Below, one piece after another: positions 24,353 through 36,100 of a DNA stretch of 64,000 bases (positions within the stretch are counted from its first letter, which is position 1; each line of letters opens with the position of its first letter). The position numbers were made by a program, and so were the translations under genes. The notes beneath the pieces were generated by a model that worked only from the letters and a program-made list of their open reading frames with translations, made no database searches and was not told the origin of the DNA. Source of the DNA: Malania oleifera (taxonomy: Eukaryota; Streptophyta; Magnoliopsida; Santalales; Ximeniaceae); the NCBI RefSeq assembly GCF_029873635.1, contig NC_080423.1, forward strand, positions 111,555,087 through 111,619,086, read 5' to 3'.

Positions 24353-26819
24353 TTCTTCTTCTTCTTCTTTTCTTTTCTTTTCTCTGTAACTCTCTGCATC
24401 TCTCTCTCTCTCCTCACGTTCTCTCTCCCTCTCTCCTCGATTTCATGACGGATTTTCGCCCGATCGAAAATCCAAAAATACCACTGGACTCCATTCGCCG
24501 CTGCCGTCATTTCTACCGGAGTGGATCGGTGGTAGGAGCGGCGTAAGCGTATTCCCTGGGGTAAGCCATTTCCCCCTTTTTCTTTAATTTCTTGCAAAAT
24601 ATAAGCCCAATTGACGAACGGACACCACCACGAGAATCTAGGAATGATTCTCTACAAGTCTAGTGGGACGGAATTCTCGTGGGGGTGTCGGGCCAAAACT
24701 CCAAATTTGGGGTGCGGTGATTATTAAGGGGCTTATTTTTAATTAATTAGCATTAATTTAGAAATGCTAAAATATTGAGCATTTTGGGTTGAAGTAGGAT
24801 TTCTGGAATTTTGGGCCCGGGTGAGCGTCGCGGGTGTAATTTTGGGACCCGTAGGCAAAATTTAGAAAATTAAGTGGGGGTGTTAAATAATAGTTTAAAT
24901 ATTAATTTGAGGTATATGGAGTCTAGGGAAGGCTAGATGGGTATTATTTTGGAGAAATAGATTAATTAATTTGGAGAAAATGTAAATTGCAGGAGTTGAA
25001 TTTCAGACGCCAAGGGCGTAGAATTTGGGATTCTAGGGAGACTCTCAGGAAGTCAGGTAAGGGGAATAAATTATAGCAGTGTTTTTAGAATTATTATTTG
25101 AATGAATATGTGAAATTGAGCATATGATATTTTGTCTGAAAATTATTATGATATAAATATCAGATAAATTGTGTGGCATTTAAGTAATTGTAAATTGTGA
25201 TATTTTGGAGTGTAAAATATAATAATGTGTAATTTCTGAGAAAATATTGAAATGAGAATTACTGATCTGATTTGTGAAAAATAATGTAATATGGTATTAT
25301 TATATGAGTGGAAATGTTTTGCCTGGAAAATGAGATTTTGTGAATTATTGATATTGGAAAATAATGAAATGTTGTATTTATTTGTGAGTGAAAATTATTT
25401 GCATGAGAAATGAGTATTTTGGGAAAATGTGAAAAATACATGAAATATGATATATGATATTACGAGATGATGAAATGTGCACAGAAAATGATGAGAATAT
25501 TTATATTGAACTGAATTGTGATATACTGAAATATAATTGATGAAATGCCAATACCGCATAATGATTGCGGGTATGTGGTGGTAAACCCTGTTGGATGGTT
25601 ATGATATTTAGCACGGTACCGTTGCGAGTGGTTTTAGTGCAACCACACGGACTCTTGGAGCATGTGGCGTGACAGTCGACTGTGCCATTGTGTAGGGTTG
25701 TTGGGCCCCCTGAGTCCGGATCAGGGTATTAGGCCGGCCAGTCGTACTACAGACGCAATATGTGATATGATATTTGATCTAACTGGGTCGGCCAACAGTG
25801 GTTAGATCCAGCCTTCGGGCCGCACAACCTTGATCATGGGGGGAAGCATGGCGTGTATAGAAAGATCCTCAGGGTGGCCATGAGTTACAAACGCGATGTT
25901 GGTATTTGATACCGAGGATACTCATGAGCCGAAAAGTAAAGTGGAAATAAAAAGTGAAAGAATGATAAAATTGGCTAAAACGAGAAATGAAAGAAAGAAT
26001 GGAAATTGAGAAATAAAGAATGATAAAATTGAGAAATGGAACAGTGTGAGTTAATAATATAAATAATTAAAGCGAAGTGAAACTCTCCGCCTAAGGGCTT
26101 ACTGAGTAAGGTGAGTGCCCTGATGGGTATCAGATGTGGCTATACCTGACTGCATAACGTGTTAGGGCAGAGGGAAGCTACCTGTATGGGTAGGTAATCT
26201 TCCCTATTCTCAGGAACTTCGCGTGTAAATATGTGTTGGAAATCATTAAATTTGATAAATGATTTTTAAGCTTATAAAAGCTTATGTTGTATATTTATAT
26301 GATTATATGTTTGTGAATATCAGTGTATTTTCTCAAATGAAATGGTGATTTGAAAAGTAAACTGTATTATAATTCTACTCATTTAACCACACACTGTAAA
26401 TAATCTATTCCTTCTTACTGAGATGTGTCTCACCCAAATTATCTAAATTTTTCAGGGAACAGAGATAGGCCAGGTGGTAGAGCTCCGTGATCATAGGGAG
26501 CTGGGACCCTGAGATACAGGGTGAGTTTTGACTAGGGAGGTGTGGTTTCCTAGGATTGTATTATTTTTGGGTATGAGATAGTGTTGTGTATTTATGTATG
26601 TTGATACTCTGGGTATTGTATTCTGACTTATGTGTATATACTGGCTTCCGCTGTTAGGTTGTTTAATAAAATACTTTTTACCCGGTATCCAATGCGGGTC
26701 GGGTCGTATGAATGGTACTAGGATTGTTGACGTGGCCGATTTGTGGATGTTGTGGATTTATGACGTGATTATTTATTTATTAAAAGAAAAAAAAATTGTA
26801 CAAAAATCGGGGCGTCACA
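23985..26819 (+). repeat. 3' LTR of element F
   Basis: It contains an AT-rich start, a 12-base-stem hairpin centred between two AAGCTT sites (24238-24265), an (ATT)n run (24271-24350), a CT-rich leader, GGGGTAAGCC near 24560, GGTACCGTTGC near 25615, GGGCCGCACAACC near 25818, the palindrome CTTACTGAGTAAG (26098-26110) and the inverted repeat TGAGATGTGTCTCA (26419-26432). It has no GTCGAC array. Confidence 0.85.
24271..24375. repeat. (ATT)n/(CTT)n microsatellite
   Basis: About 26 ATT repeats are followed by CTT repeats. The minus-strand polyasparagine frame here is an artefact of the repeat. Confidence 0.95.
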
Positions 26820-27117
26820 TACCTGGCTACTGAGAAAGCCCCCAAAATATTCTAGTCTAACACCTGAAGGATTTCCTAACCAATACCTTGAAAATGAAAA
26901 CTCCCAGTATTAAACTTTAGTATTTTCATGCGTACATCATTTTCTATAACTATCTCAAGACCAAATTTGACTTAAAAAGCATTACCTCAACTCACGGATG
27001 ATTTCCAACTTGCTTTCACCAACAATCCGCTCTAGTAGGTTTGGAGAGAACTTCCCCAGGAGCGTCGTGGTGGCTTCAAACTGTCGATCCGGCGTAAATC
27101 TAGCCCGAAATCGAAAA

Positions 27118-27181
<64 letters not shown>

Positions 27182-27624
27182 CGAAGGGGAGAGAGAGAGA
27201 GGAGAGAGTCAGCTTCTTTAGGAAGTTCAAAATTTGGATTTTGCTATTTATAGAGCAGGGGATTCGTCGACGAGCCACGTCATTCGTCGATGAATCCTTC
27301 AATAATTTTGTCGTTGAAATTCAGTTGGCTCAAACGTATCTCGGTATTTCTTCGTCGACGAATCCCCTGTATTCGTCAACGAATTCTCTTATACCCTCAT
27401 CGACGAGTCCCCTGTATTCATCGATAAATTTTATTATACCTTCGTCGACGAATCCCCTGTATTCGTCAACGAAGCACTGATGATTTCCCCTTGGTTATTC
27501 CTTCCAAAGTGCAATGTCATCGACGAACACAAACATCGACGAAGTCGACTGCCTCCTTCTATTTTCGGTTTCCATTTTCCTCTCTTTTTATTATATAAAC
27601 CTCATTATTATTCGGTTCGTTACA
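26820..27624 (-). mobile_element. LTR E, 5' part
   Basis: On the minus strand this is the LTR start (TGTAACGAACCG, ending at 27624), with a GTCGAC palindrome array (27255-27535), TATA-like CTATAAATAGC near 27243, a long GA/CT microsatellite (27125-27200) and a leader resembling 53570-53690 of LTR N. The right target copy GTCAG at 27625-27629 matches the left copy at 22191-22195 exactly, proving that the two E pieces belong together. Confidence 0.82.
27125..27210. repeat. (GA)n microsatellite in LTR E leader
   Basis: About 28 GA units are followed by a second interrupted run. Equivalent CT runs stand in the same leader position in LTRs C (15030), N (53485, 53518) and B (9480). Confidence 0.95.
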
Positions 27625-27990
27625 GTCAGTCTCCTCTGTATTGGGATGAGATTAGTGAACATCAGGTTTTAGGACCTAAACTCGTGCAATAGGTGTCTGA
27701 GAAGGTGTGTTTGATCCAGGTTAGAATTAAATCGGCTCAAAGTCGGCAGAAGAGTTACACGGATGTTCGCCACCGTAAGTTGGAATTCAAGGTGAGGGGC
27801 AAGATATTCTTGAGAATCGCTTCGATGAAAAGGATGATGAGATTCAGGAAAAAAGGTAAGCTGAGCCCGAGGTATATCGAACCATTCAAGGTTCTTGAGC
27901 GAATGGGTCTGCTAATTTAACAGATTGCACTACCCCCAGTGCTCTCGAGGATCCACGATGTGTTTCACGTATCTATGTTGACGAGGTACG
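27625..27990 (+). mobile_element. Integrase C-terminal piece of chromovirus B
   Basis: It aligns with 44390-44755 of element A (SPLYWDEISEHQVLGPKLVQ, then KGKLSPRYIEPFKVLERMG). It is one of the islands of B left between LTR insertions and is broken. LTR G begins at 27991. Confidence 0.85.
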
Positions 27991-29773
27991 TGTAACGACC
28001 CGAATTTTAAATGAAATTTAAATGATAAAAAAAAAAAGGAAATGGAAGTTGGGAAAAGAAGGGATGCTGCTAAGCTTCGTCGACGAACACAGGGTTTTGT
28101 CGACGAAGGCTTTAAAGATTTCATCGACGAGAAAACACCGAAAGGGGTTCTGAGGTAACCTGAATTTCGTAGACGAATACAGGATCTCATCGACAAAATT
28201 TATGAAGGACTCATCGACGAAGGTCGGGCTCGTCGACGAATTTCGTTGTCCTATAAATATGGAAATCCGGAAGTTTAAAGCTTCTTTAAGAAGCTAACTC
28301 TTTTCCCTCTCTCTCCCCTTCGGTCCTCTCTCCTTTTTTTGTCGATTTCGAGCCAGATCTTCGCTGGATCGACAATCCGAAGTCACCATGACGCTCCTGG
28401 CGGAGTTCTCTCCAAATATGCTGGAGTGGATCATCGGTGAAAGTAAGGTGGAAACCATCCCAAATCCAGGGTAAGGCTTTTTACTTAATATTTGGATTTG
28501 TGACAGTTGAGAAAAGTGTTTTATGCGTTAAAATATTAAAGTTTAATATTGAGAGTTTTCATTTCCAGGGGTGTTGATTGGGAACGTTGGGAATCATCCC
28601 TGAGTTGAGGTAATACTTTTAAGCCGAATTTGACTTAATGGTAGTTATAAGAAATGTTATACACGTTGAAATACTAAAGTTTAATTCTGTGAGTTTTTAT
28701 TTTCAGGGTATTGAGTTAGGAACCCTGCGAGGGCGGGGAAGACTTTCTTAAGGGCTGTTCAGGAATCAGGTAAGGGAATAAAATTAACTAGTTTTGTTTT
28801 GAGAAAATGCATGTATATATATATAGCATCTGGTTTCAGGAAAAATAAATATATTTATATATATGATTTATATTTAGAAAATACTGTTTAAATGATGATA
28901 TGTTGAATACGTGGAAAATTTGTTCAGTGTGGCATGAGTATAAAAATGTTGTGAAATAATGTTTTCTGGGGAATGGGGATGATATGGATTTCTATGAAGG
29001 AAAACCGGCATACGGGATGAGATATTTATATATATATATATATATATGATTTTATAGCGTATGGACCATGCTATGTGGATGGGATTTGCCGGTATACGGG
29101 CCGAGCCATGTGATTTTCTAGCATACGGGCCGGGCTATGTGATTTGCCAGCGTACGGGTTGGGCTATGTTATTTGCCGGCGTACAGGCTGAGCTATATGA
29201 TTTTTGAGCGTACGAGCTGAGCTATGTGATTTGCCGGCGTACGGGCCGAGCTATGTGATTTGGCAACGTACGAGCTGGGCTATGTGATTTGCTAGCATAC
29301 GGGCCAAGCTATAAAAAAATGTGTAATACCAGCGTACGAGCCGATGATTTTCATGATACATGTATATATATGCAAATGATATGATTGATGTGAAAATGAA
29401 TGATATGTGATATCTATGTATCACGATTTTAGTATATGTATATGATATCAGAACCTGGTTGGCTTGTTTTAGGCTAGCACTTGCATGGTACCGTTGCTAT
29501 GTGTCCATGGTCTTCGTGATCATGATATCTGTGTTAACGCCGCTGTACGGAGTGGTGTGAGATTGGATGGTCGATGTGGTTATTTTCAAGAAGTATGCTG
29601 TTATCGCCCCTGGTGTACGGACCAGTCTGGATAGACCCATCGGACCTACAGATTAGACTATTGACTTGGCAGTGGTCGGCCAACCATTGTCAGGTCCTGC
29701 CTTCGGGCCACACAACCCAGTCATGTGGGGATAATACATGACAGCAGCTAGCTAACCTACCAGGAATGTTTTA
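27991..29773 (+). mobile_element. LTR G, 5' part
   Basis: The LTR starts TGTAACGACCCG with target copy GTACG (27986-27990). It has palindromes at 28075-28245, TATA (CTATAAATATGG near 28251), CAGGGTAAGG near 28470, CAGGTAAGGG near 28770, a minisatellite (28990-29345), GGTACCGTTGC near 29488 and GGGCCACACAACCC near 29706. LTR H interrupts it at 29774; it resumes at 32128. Confidence 0.82.
28990..29345. repeat. GGCGTACGGGCC minisatellite in LTR G
   Basis: About eight or nine units of 35-40 bases read GCCGGCGTACGGGCCGAGC plus TATGTGATTT with drift. A related array stands at the same LTR position in N (54070-54310). Confidence 0.88.
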
Positions 29774-30056
29774 TGTAAAAACCCCTAAAACAGAGATATA
29801 AAAAAAAAAAAAAAAAATTTAGTGGAGTGATTTCCAAAAAAAAAAAAAATTAAAAAAATAATAAAAATAATAAAATAATAAAAAATAAAATAAATAAATA
29901 ATTAATTAATTAAATAATTAAATATTTAATTAATTAACTAATTAATTAATCGGATTTAAAAGAAAAAAAAAATTAAAAAAAATTAATTAATTAATTAAAA
30001 TTTATTTTTATTTTTATTAATAAAATATATTATTATTAATAATATTAATTAAATAT

Positions 30057-30091
<35 letters not shown>

Positions 30092-32127
30092 AACCACCTG
30101 AAGCTTCTTGAAGCTTCAGGTGGATTCCTAAAGGTAATTCACGCGCCAGATTTAATTCATACTATTCTTCTTCTTCTTCTTCTTTATTTATTTATTTATC
30201 TTTTGACCTGCAACTCTCAGAACTCTCTCTCTCTCCTCACGTTCTCTCTCCCTCTCTCCTTGATTTCGCGACGGATTTTCGCCCGATCGAAAATCCGAAG
30301 ATACCACTGGACTCCATTCGCTGCTGCCGTCATTTCTACTGGAGCGGATCGATGGTAGGAGCGGCGTAGGCATATTCCCTGGGGTAAGCCATTTCCCCCT
30401 TTTTCTTTAATTTCTTGCAAAATATAAGCCCAATTGACGAACGGACACCACCACGAGAATCTAGGGATGATTCTCTACAAGTCTAGTGGGACGGAATTCT
30501 CATGGGGGTGTCGGGCCAAAACTCCAAATTTGGGGTGCGGCGATTATTAAGGGGCTTATTTTTAATTAATTAGCATTAATTTAAAAATGCTAAAATATTA
30601 AGCATCTGCGAATGAAATAGGATTTTCGAAATTTAGGGCTCGGGTGAGCGCCGCGGGTGTAATTTTGGGTCCTAAGGAATTTCTTAATAGTCAGGTAAGG
30701 GAATAAACTAAAGCAGTAATTTTTCATACAAATTATTATTGATTATGAGTAAATTTATTTTCAGAAAAGCATATGTTATATTGTGTATTACACATGAAAT
30801 GTACGATTGGGAAAAATATTGCTATGATGATTAAAATATATATGTATGTATGAGATGTAAGGAATTCACGATTTTAGAATATGAAGAATGACTTTTAATA
30901 GCATATGTGTGGCATGAATATTATTTTATGTGAAATGTATTATGATGTGAAAGATTTTACGAATCAAGCAGTTATGGAAATATGAGTTATGTTGTGATAA
31001 ATGATGTATTTTCAGTATATATATACCTGAAACAATTTTGGCGCGAGTCCATATATTTATGTTATCGGCACGAGGCCGTATTTATGTTATTGGCGCGAGG
31101 CCATGTATTTATGTTATCGGCACGAGGCCGAATCTATGCTATCGGCACGAGGCCGTATTTATATTATTGGCACGAGGCCATATTTACTATGATTTTGGCG
31201 CGAGGCCATATGTATGATTTCGGCGCGAGGCCGTATCTATGTTTTCGGCACGAGGCCGTAATGATGTTATGTATGATCATGTATTATATGTTTTCATAAC
31301 CAGGATGTTAGTTTAGTTCAGACCAGGAGCTCGGTACCGTAGCTATGGGTTCATTTTGGCACGAGGCCTTATTAGTGCTACCGTCCCACGAGGGGATGGG
31401 AGATGGATAGTCGATGTGGCTTTCAGTAGAGTGTGGACGTCCACCTGGCAGTCCGGACCAGGGTGTGGAGGGCTCATCGTACTTACAAACATATTTGATT
31501 CGGCAGTGGTCGGCCAGCCATTGTCGGGTCCCGCCTTCGGGCTGCACAACCCGTCATAGGGGGTAATACATGACACCAGCTAGCTAGTCATCCTGGGTTT
31601 GTTTTCAGTACTACAATTATAACAGATGATTTTATGTGTGATATGATTTGTTAACAGATGTGAAAATATATGTTTACCCAGTACGATATGATTATGTTTA
31701 TAGAATTATGAAATGTACTGTATACGTACAAATGCATTAAATATTCATGTTGCCACACAGCTGTATTTAGTTTATTTTCCCTTACTGAGAAGTGTCTCAC
31801 CCCCAAACTTAATTAATTTTTCAGGAGCTCCTGAGAGACTGGCGGGTCAGGGCCGCCGTTGAGCTAGTGAGATTACCCTGTGAGAAGGGTAAGATTTTGT
31901 AATAGTGTCAGAGTTATTTTGTGTTTGACCCTAGAGATATTTGGATGTATGTGAGGATGTATAGAATGCTCTGGTATTATATTTTATGACTGGATGTTTG
32001 AGATTTTATGTGTACTGCTGCTAGGTTTTCCGCTGTGTATGACAGGTGTCCCCGCTACCCACGGGTTCGGGTTGACCATTTTATTTATTATGTGATATTT
32101 TATGTTAAGAATTTGAGGGACGTTACA
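29774..32127 (+). mobile_element. Solo LTR H (apparently chimeric)
   Basis: A 2354-base LTR runs from TGTAAAAACCCC to GGGACGTTACA inside LTR G. Its first part, to about 30660, is nearly identical to F's LTR: hairpin (30094-30123), CT leader and the block 30417-30600 matching 24597-24780. After about 30660 it switches to a different subfamily with its own minisatellite (31035-31265), the inverted repeat TGAGAAGTGTCTCA (31786-31799) and GCTCTGGTAT near 31964. I could not define a convincing target duplication. Confidence 0.72.
31035..31265. repeat. GGCACGAGGCCG minisatellite in LTR H
   Basis: About nine units of 25-30 bases read ATTTATGTTATCGGCACGAG plus GCCGT with drift. The ORF across it is a product of the repeat, not a gene. 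Confidence 0.88.
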
Positions 32128-32666
32128 ATGTTATTATTATGATATGAGATGAGACATTATGTTATGAAAATGTAGTATGTTCTGTCATGTTTTGATATAC
32201 ATATGTTTTCCTAGATTTGATAAACAGTACTGAATATGTTATATATGATATATGTTGAACACGAAATACTCATGTTGCCACACACTAGTATTAGTTTATT
32301 TCCCTTACTGAGAGGTGTCTCACCCCTAAATTTCATTAACTTTTCTAGAGCCTCAGATAGGAAAGCGGGAAAAGCTCTGCTAATATAGAGCTGTTATCTG
32401 CCCTTGTTGGAAGGGTAAGTCTTGGTTGGGACAATTAGATTTTTGTGGGAATCATCCCTAGATTTATTTTGGGATGTATATACTGAGAGATAGTGTTTGT
32501 AGTACTCTGGTATATGTTATGCACTTTATGATGAGATGTATATGATTTTATACTTTCTGCTGCGTAAGCTTCTGTTGTATGTTCTTATTTATCGCTGGTA
32601 CCCACGGGTCCAGGTGGATTGTGACCTGCTGAGCTGGAATGTGAGATGTGTGATGATGATTTATAA

Positions 32667-32721
<55 letters not shown>

Positions 32722-32751
32722 TAAATATGTGAAAATGAGCAGGTCGTGACA
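32128..32751 (+). mobile_element. LTR G, 3' part
   Basis: It carries the inverted repeat TGAGAGGTGTCTCA (32309-32322), ACTCTGGTAT near 32505, an (AAT)n run (32668-32720) and the end GCAGGTCGTGACA. The right target copy GTATG (32752-32756) differs from GTACG on the left by one base. Confidence 0.82.
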
Positions 32752-33269
32752 GTATGTCTCGGATTCGTCGCATATTATTAATTATGAGAACTTGGAAATT
32801 GGGAATGCTTTAACATATGAGGAAGTACTCGTTCAAGTTCTAGAGCGTAAAGTTCAGAAGCTATGTACCAAGGATATACCGTTGGTGAAGGTATTGTGGC
32901 AGAATCATAAGTTTGAGGAAGCTTCTTGGGAATTGATAGCAGAGATATGCCGGCAGTATCCACAGATGTTCTGAGTAGTAGTTTTTATAGTCGTGTTAGT
33001 TGAGTACATGTGAATAATGCTGCTATTGTATTATGATAGGTAGTTAGTTTCTGGAAGCATGTGTTTTTGTGAACTCCCTAGATGGTATATGTATGTAACC
33101 ATGGTATACCTCCACCATAAGCGAGGGTATGTATGTATTGTGACGGGGCTGCGTTGTAAGTGGTTGCCGGCTCTTCCTAGAGTCGAGTATGTGTATTTGG
33201 TTGTGTGGATGAGTTCGTAAATGAGAGATTACAAATTTTGAGGATGAAATTTTTGTAAGGAGGGGAGGT
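32752..33269 (+). mobile_element. Chromodomain end and purine tract of chromovirus B
   Basis: It encodes a chromodomain-like end (TKDIPLVKVLWQNHKFEEAS), then a stretch with ACCTCCACCATAAG and the conserved GATGAAATTTTTGTAAGG with purine tract AGGAGGGGAGG, immediately before the 3' LTR. The order matches 44790-45245 of element A. Confidence 0.88.
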
Positions 33270-34937
33270 TGTAAGAACCCGACTCGTGAAATATGAAATA
33301 AATAAATAAGAAAAGGGTAAAATAGTAATTTGAGCAGGCTTCGTCGCCGAAGCTAGAGTTTCATCGATGAAGGCCCTTCTAATGTTTGGTGACAAAATGC
33401 AAAGGTTCGTCGATGAGGAGAAGCCGAGAGATTTTGGGAAAACCAAAAATCTCAAGCTTGTCAATGAGGCCACCGCAACGTAGACGAATTTCCTTCACTG
33501 GCTCATCGACGAAGATGCCGCCTCCTCGACGAGGTTGGCTGGGTCAAAGGCTCTATAAATATCTTTTCCTTTGCTTCTTGGCTAAGATATCAAAATACTC
33601 TCTCTCTCTCTCTCTCTCTAGAACTCAAAGCTCCACTCTCTCTCTCTCTCTTGATTTCTTCGCCGTTCATCGTTAGAATCGACGATTCGACATTTCTGCA
33701 TGGATTAGGAAAAGAATCTCTACGTGTTCTGTGGAACGGATCTTCATTTTGAGGTCTTCGGGTTTGGACCCAAAAATTGAGGTGAGACTCGATTTTCATT
33801 TTCGTTTCGGTAGATCTGTAGAGAGTAAGATTGTAAATACTGTGATTTATAGGTTTTGGGAACTCGGTTCGTTGTTTAGGAACCTAAAGTTCATGTTAGA
33901 TTTTTGGGGAAAGGTAAGAGGATTCTATTTATATCGGTTATTTTTGAAATCGGATTTGGTAGAACTATGGTTCATAATCCTGTGTATGTATGTTTTGGTT
34001 ACTTATTTGGGGAAATCTAACGGGTAAAATTATAGGGTTTTCACGTTACAATTTTTGGGAAAAAAGGGGCGTCGGGTTGCATCTCTAGTTTCATTGGAAA
34101 ATCGAGGATATATTGTTGAATATATTGTGTTATGGAGATGGTCGTGCCTTGACTTGTTTTAAACTGTATTTTGAAAATTATGATTTTGTGATTACCAAAT
34201 GAGTGGGGAATGAATTGTTATATGAATATGCATTGAGTTGTGCTTTGCTGAAATAAGATATTAGAACATGTGTTCCAAATTGTTTCAAGTTGTGAAAGAG
34301 TGTCCGGCTCTATATTCGATGCTGTGAAATACCACCTGTCAGTGGCAAGAGTGTCCGGCTCTATATCTGAGGGCATGAAATATCACCTCTTACCGGGGAC
34401 GCCGTGTAATGTGGGCCAGCTTCGTGCCGAAGGGTGTGACGACACTGGGTTGCTTGATCATGTGTGTGTTGAGAACTATACTGGAACTATTTTGTGGAAA
34501 TACTGGAACTGAACTGTATATATTTTATGTCATGATAACACTCATATGTCACACACCAATATAACCTAATTCTGCCTTATCGAGATGTTTCTCACCCCTA
34601 TTGTCCACATATTTTCAGGTACTTCAAGTAACCGGAACTAGCGTCCTTGTGTGGGGAGCAAGGTGGTCGGTTTACTACGTGGAGTACTTTTGTAAGTACT
34701 TGGACTGTAACAGGATTGTCGTTTTGGGTATTGCTGGCACCTTGGGTTATGTTTTATATTATGGAGGTTAGACTCTATTTGCATAGACTCTACTATGGTA
34801 CTATGTATGTATGGAATGAACTTTTTCGCTGCATATATGTCGTGTATGTGAATGTGTATAGGGTGTACGGGTTCACAAGGACAGGTTAGGTTACTACATC
34901 ACACCCTGGCGTCCATTGTCGAGTTTGGGGCGTGACT
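33270..34937 (+). repeat. 3' LTR of chromovirus B
   Basis: It pairs with 9170-10948. It has palindromes at 33335-33540, TATA near 33556, a CT run at 33598-33618, AGAGTGTCCGGCTC units near 34298 and 34350, and a decayed inverted repeat at 34581-34594. It is followed by the target copy ATCCT. Confidence 0.88.
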
Positions 34938-35068
34938 ATCCTCTTTAGGTCGATTTTATGTTGATACAGTATCAGAGATTCTAACGTGGCCAATGTGATG
35001 GTTGAGTATATGTGAATATGTTTTATTTATATTGGAAAAAAAATGGTTTGAAAAGTCGGGGCGTCACA
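34938..35068 (+). mobile_element. LTR I, right tail
   Basis: It resembles the last 130 bases of F's LTR (CTAACGTGGCC near 34982 versus TTGACGTGGCC near 26730; end CGGGGCGTCACA). It closes LTR I, interrupted at 9169 by B, and begins with B's target copy. Confidence 0.7.
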
Positions 35069-36100
35069 CCCCATTTTTTATGCTATTAAAGCCCTCCAAA
35101 ACGTGGTCTTCCAGTAGCCCTCAAAGAGACTCTGTGCCTCTTTGCATGGGCAGGTCACGTCATGGGTCTCACAATGGTCTTTTCCTTTTAATTCAATAGC
35201 ACACAACCAGTCCTGCAATTTCAAGCCCAATTTTGACCTTCCTACATCTCGTATCTCTCAAAACTCAAAACATGAACGTTGTAAGGAATTTTTTTGGCTT
35301 TCCATATCATCATGAATCATTTCAATCGAAGCTTGGATGAGAATGTTATGCCCGAATTACAAAATAGTGTCGAAATAGTCCATAAAAAACAGTATATGGT
35401 AACTTCACGTCCGATTTAGACCTTGATGCAACCAGTATTTCTCAAAACGCAAAACATGAAAGTTATAGAGCTTTTTCTTAGATTTCTACAGCATCTTGAG
35501 TCATCTAATCGAAGGTCGGATGAGAGATGCACAAATTATGAAACAATGTCGAAATTGTCCATAATCACCCAATTAGCTTCGTTTTGTGTTCAATGACTCT
35601 ATTTGCATCATTTTATTCTTTATCCTCCATGAACCCCATATACGCGGCTCTTTCAATGAAAAACTATGACCCTCACGTGCATGGTTCACTTTGCATGCAT
35701 GGCCCGCTTTTCCTCACGCATGACTAGCGTACATTTTAATTTCAGCTTTAATGTCCAAAAAACATCTTGCAATAATAAGATACCAAAAATCCATAAATTA
35801 GCGAATAAAAACTCAAATATTATAAATTGAGCTTACTGTTAAAATATTGAACATAATTTTGCATTTAATTAAAATTATAATTTTTAATGCATGATTTTAA
35901 ATGCCTAATTACGCAACTTTGACGCATAATCAATGGCATTCTCCTCTCTCTTGATTTTCTATATTCCTCTTATGGTTCCCAAAATCCTTAACACTTAAAA
36001 CATTATAAACTTTGTAAAGGCATTAGTAACTAGAGTGCAATAAAAGCATATGCATGACACTCAAATGATATGCGTTAAGTTCATGTCATGCTCATTCAAA
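35069..36100 (-). mobile_element. Part of Tat/Athila-like LTR J
   Basis: This is AT-rich and non-coding. On the minus strand it contains a leader-like block with TTATTATTGCA (35770 region) and two diverged copies of a block with CAAAACATGAA (35265-35350 and 35440-35520), a phrase common in Tat/Athila-type LTRs. It continues at 6713 beyond LTR I. The right end, around 36100, is approximate. Confidence 0.42.
35222..35560. repeat. Two diverged tandem copies, about 185 bases
   Basis: Both copies share TTTCTCAAAACNCAAAACATG, then GTTNTAGAG-like text, then TCNAATCGAAG and GGATGAGA, separated by about 185 bases. They are probably a subterminal LTR duplication. Confidence 0.6.

Larger units (their letters stand above)
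22991..26819 (+). mobile_element. Element F: 3' end of a chromovirus with complete 3' LTR
   Basis: Only the 3' part survives. There is an open stretch (23094-23738) covering the end of the integrase core, a GPFEILERVGPVAY module and a C-terminal chromodomain (IPLVKVLWRNHAVEEASWEL). A purine tract (about 23971-23984) and a 2835-base LTR (23985-26819, TGTAAAAACCCC to GGGCGTCACA) follow. The element lies within LTR E. It is incomplete and cannot be autonomous. Its C-terminal pol is the cleanest coding remnant in the nested stack, suggesting a relatively recent arrival. Confidence 0.85.
9170..34937 (+). mobile_element. Chromovirus B (Ty3/gypsy, Tekay-like), old and heavily nested
   Basis: B has TG-starting LTRs at 9170-10948 and 33270-34937, a primer-binding site complementary to initiator tRNA-Met at 10952-10963, a purine-rich tract before the 3' LTR (about 33255-33269), and target duplication ATCCT on both sides (9165-9169, 34938-34942). 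Its order is gag, zinc knuckle, protease, reverse transcriptase, RNase H, integrase, chromodomain. It is split by five LTR insertions (11240, 14578, 19562, 22196, 27991) into gag, pol and tail pieces. The LTRs look roughly 85-90% alike by eye, so it is older than element A. It is broken well over ten times and is a fossil. Confidence 0.9.

Noticed and set aside
24268-24597. Minus-strand ORF with a long polyasparagine tract
   Set aside because: It is produced by the (ATT)n microsatellite in F's LTR.
26982-27480. ORFs on both strands across the GA repeat
   Set aside because: Low-complexity frames through a microsatellite and the GTCGAC array of LTR E; no protein family resemblance.
28990-31265. 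Regularly spaced repeats resembling CRISPR arrays
   Set aside because: Units are adjacent or drift continuously without unique spacers, the host is a plant, and they lie inside LTRs: they are minisatellites.
31308-31576. ORFs on both strands with PSGWPTTAESN-like text
   Set aside because: They come from the conserved non-coding LTR block around GGGCTGCACAACCC, which gives similar frames in other LTRs (22825, 54487).
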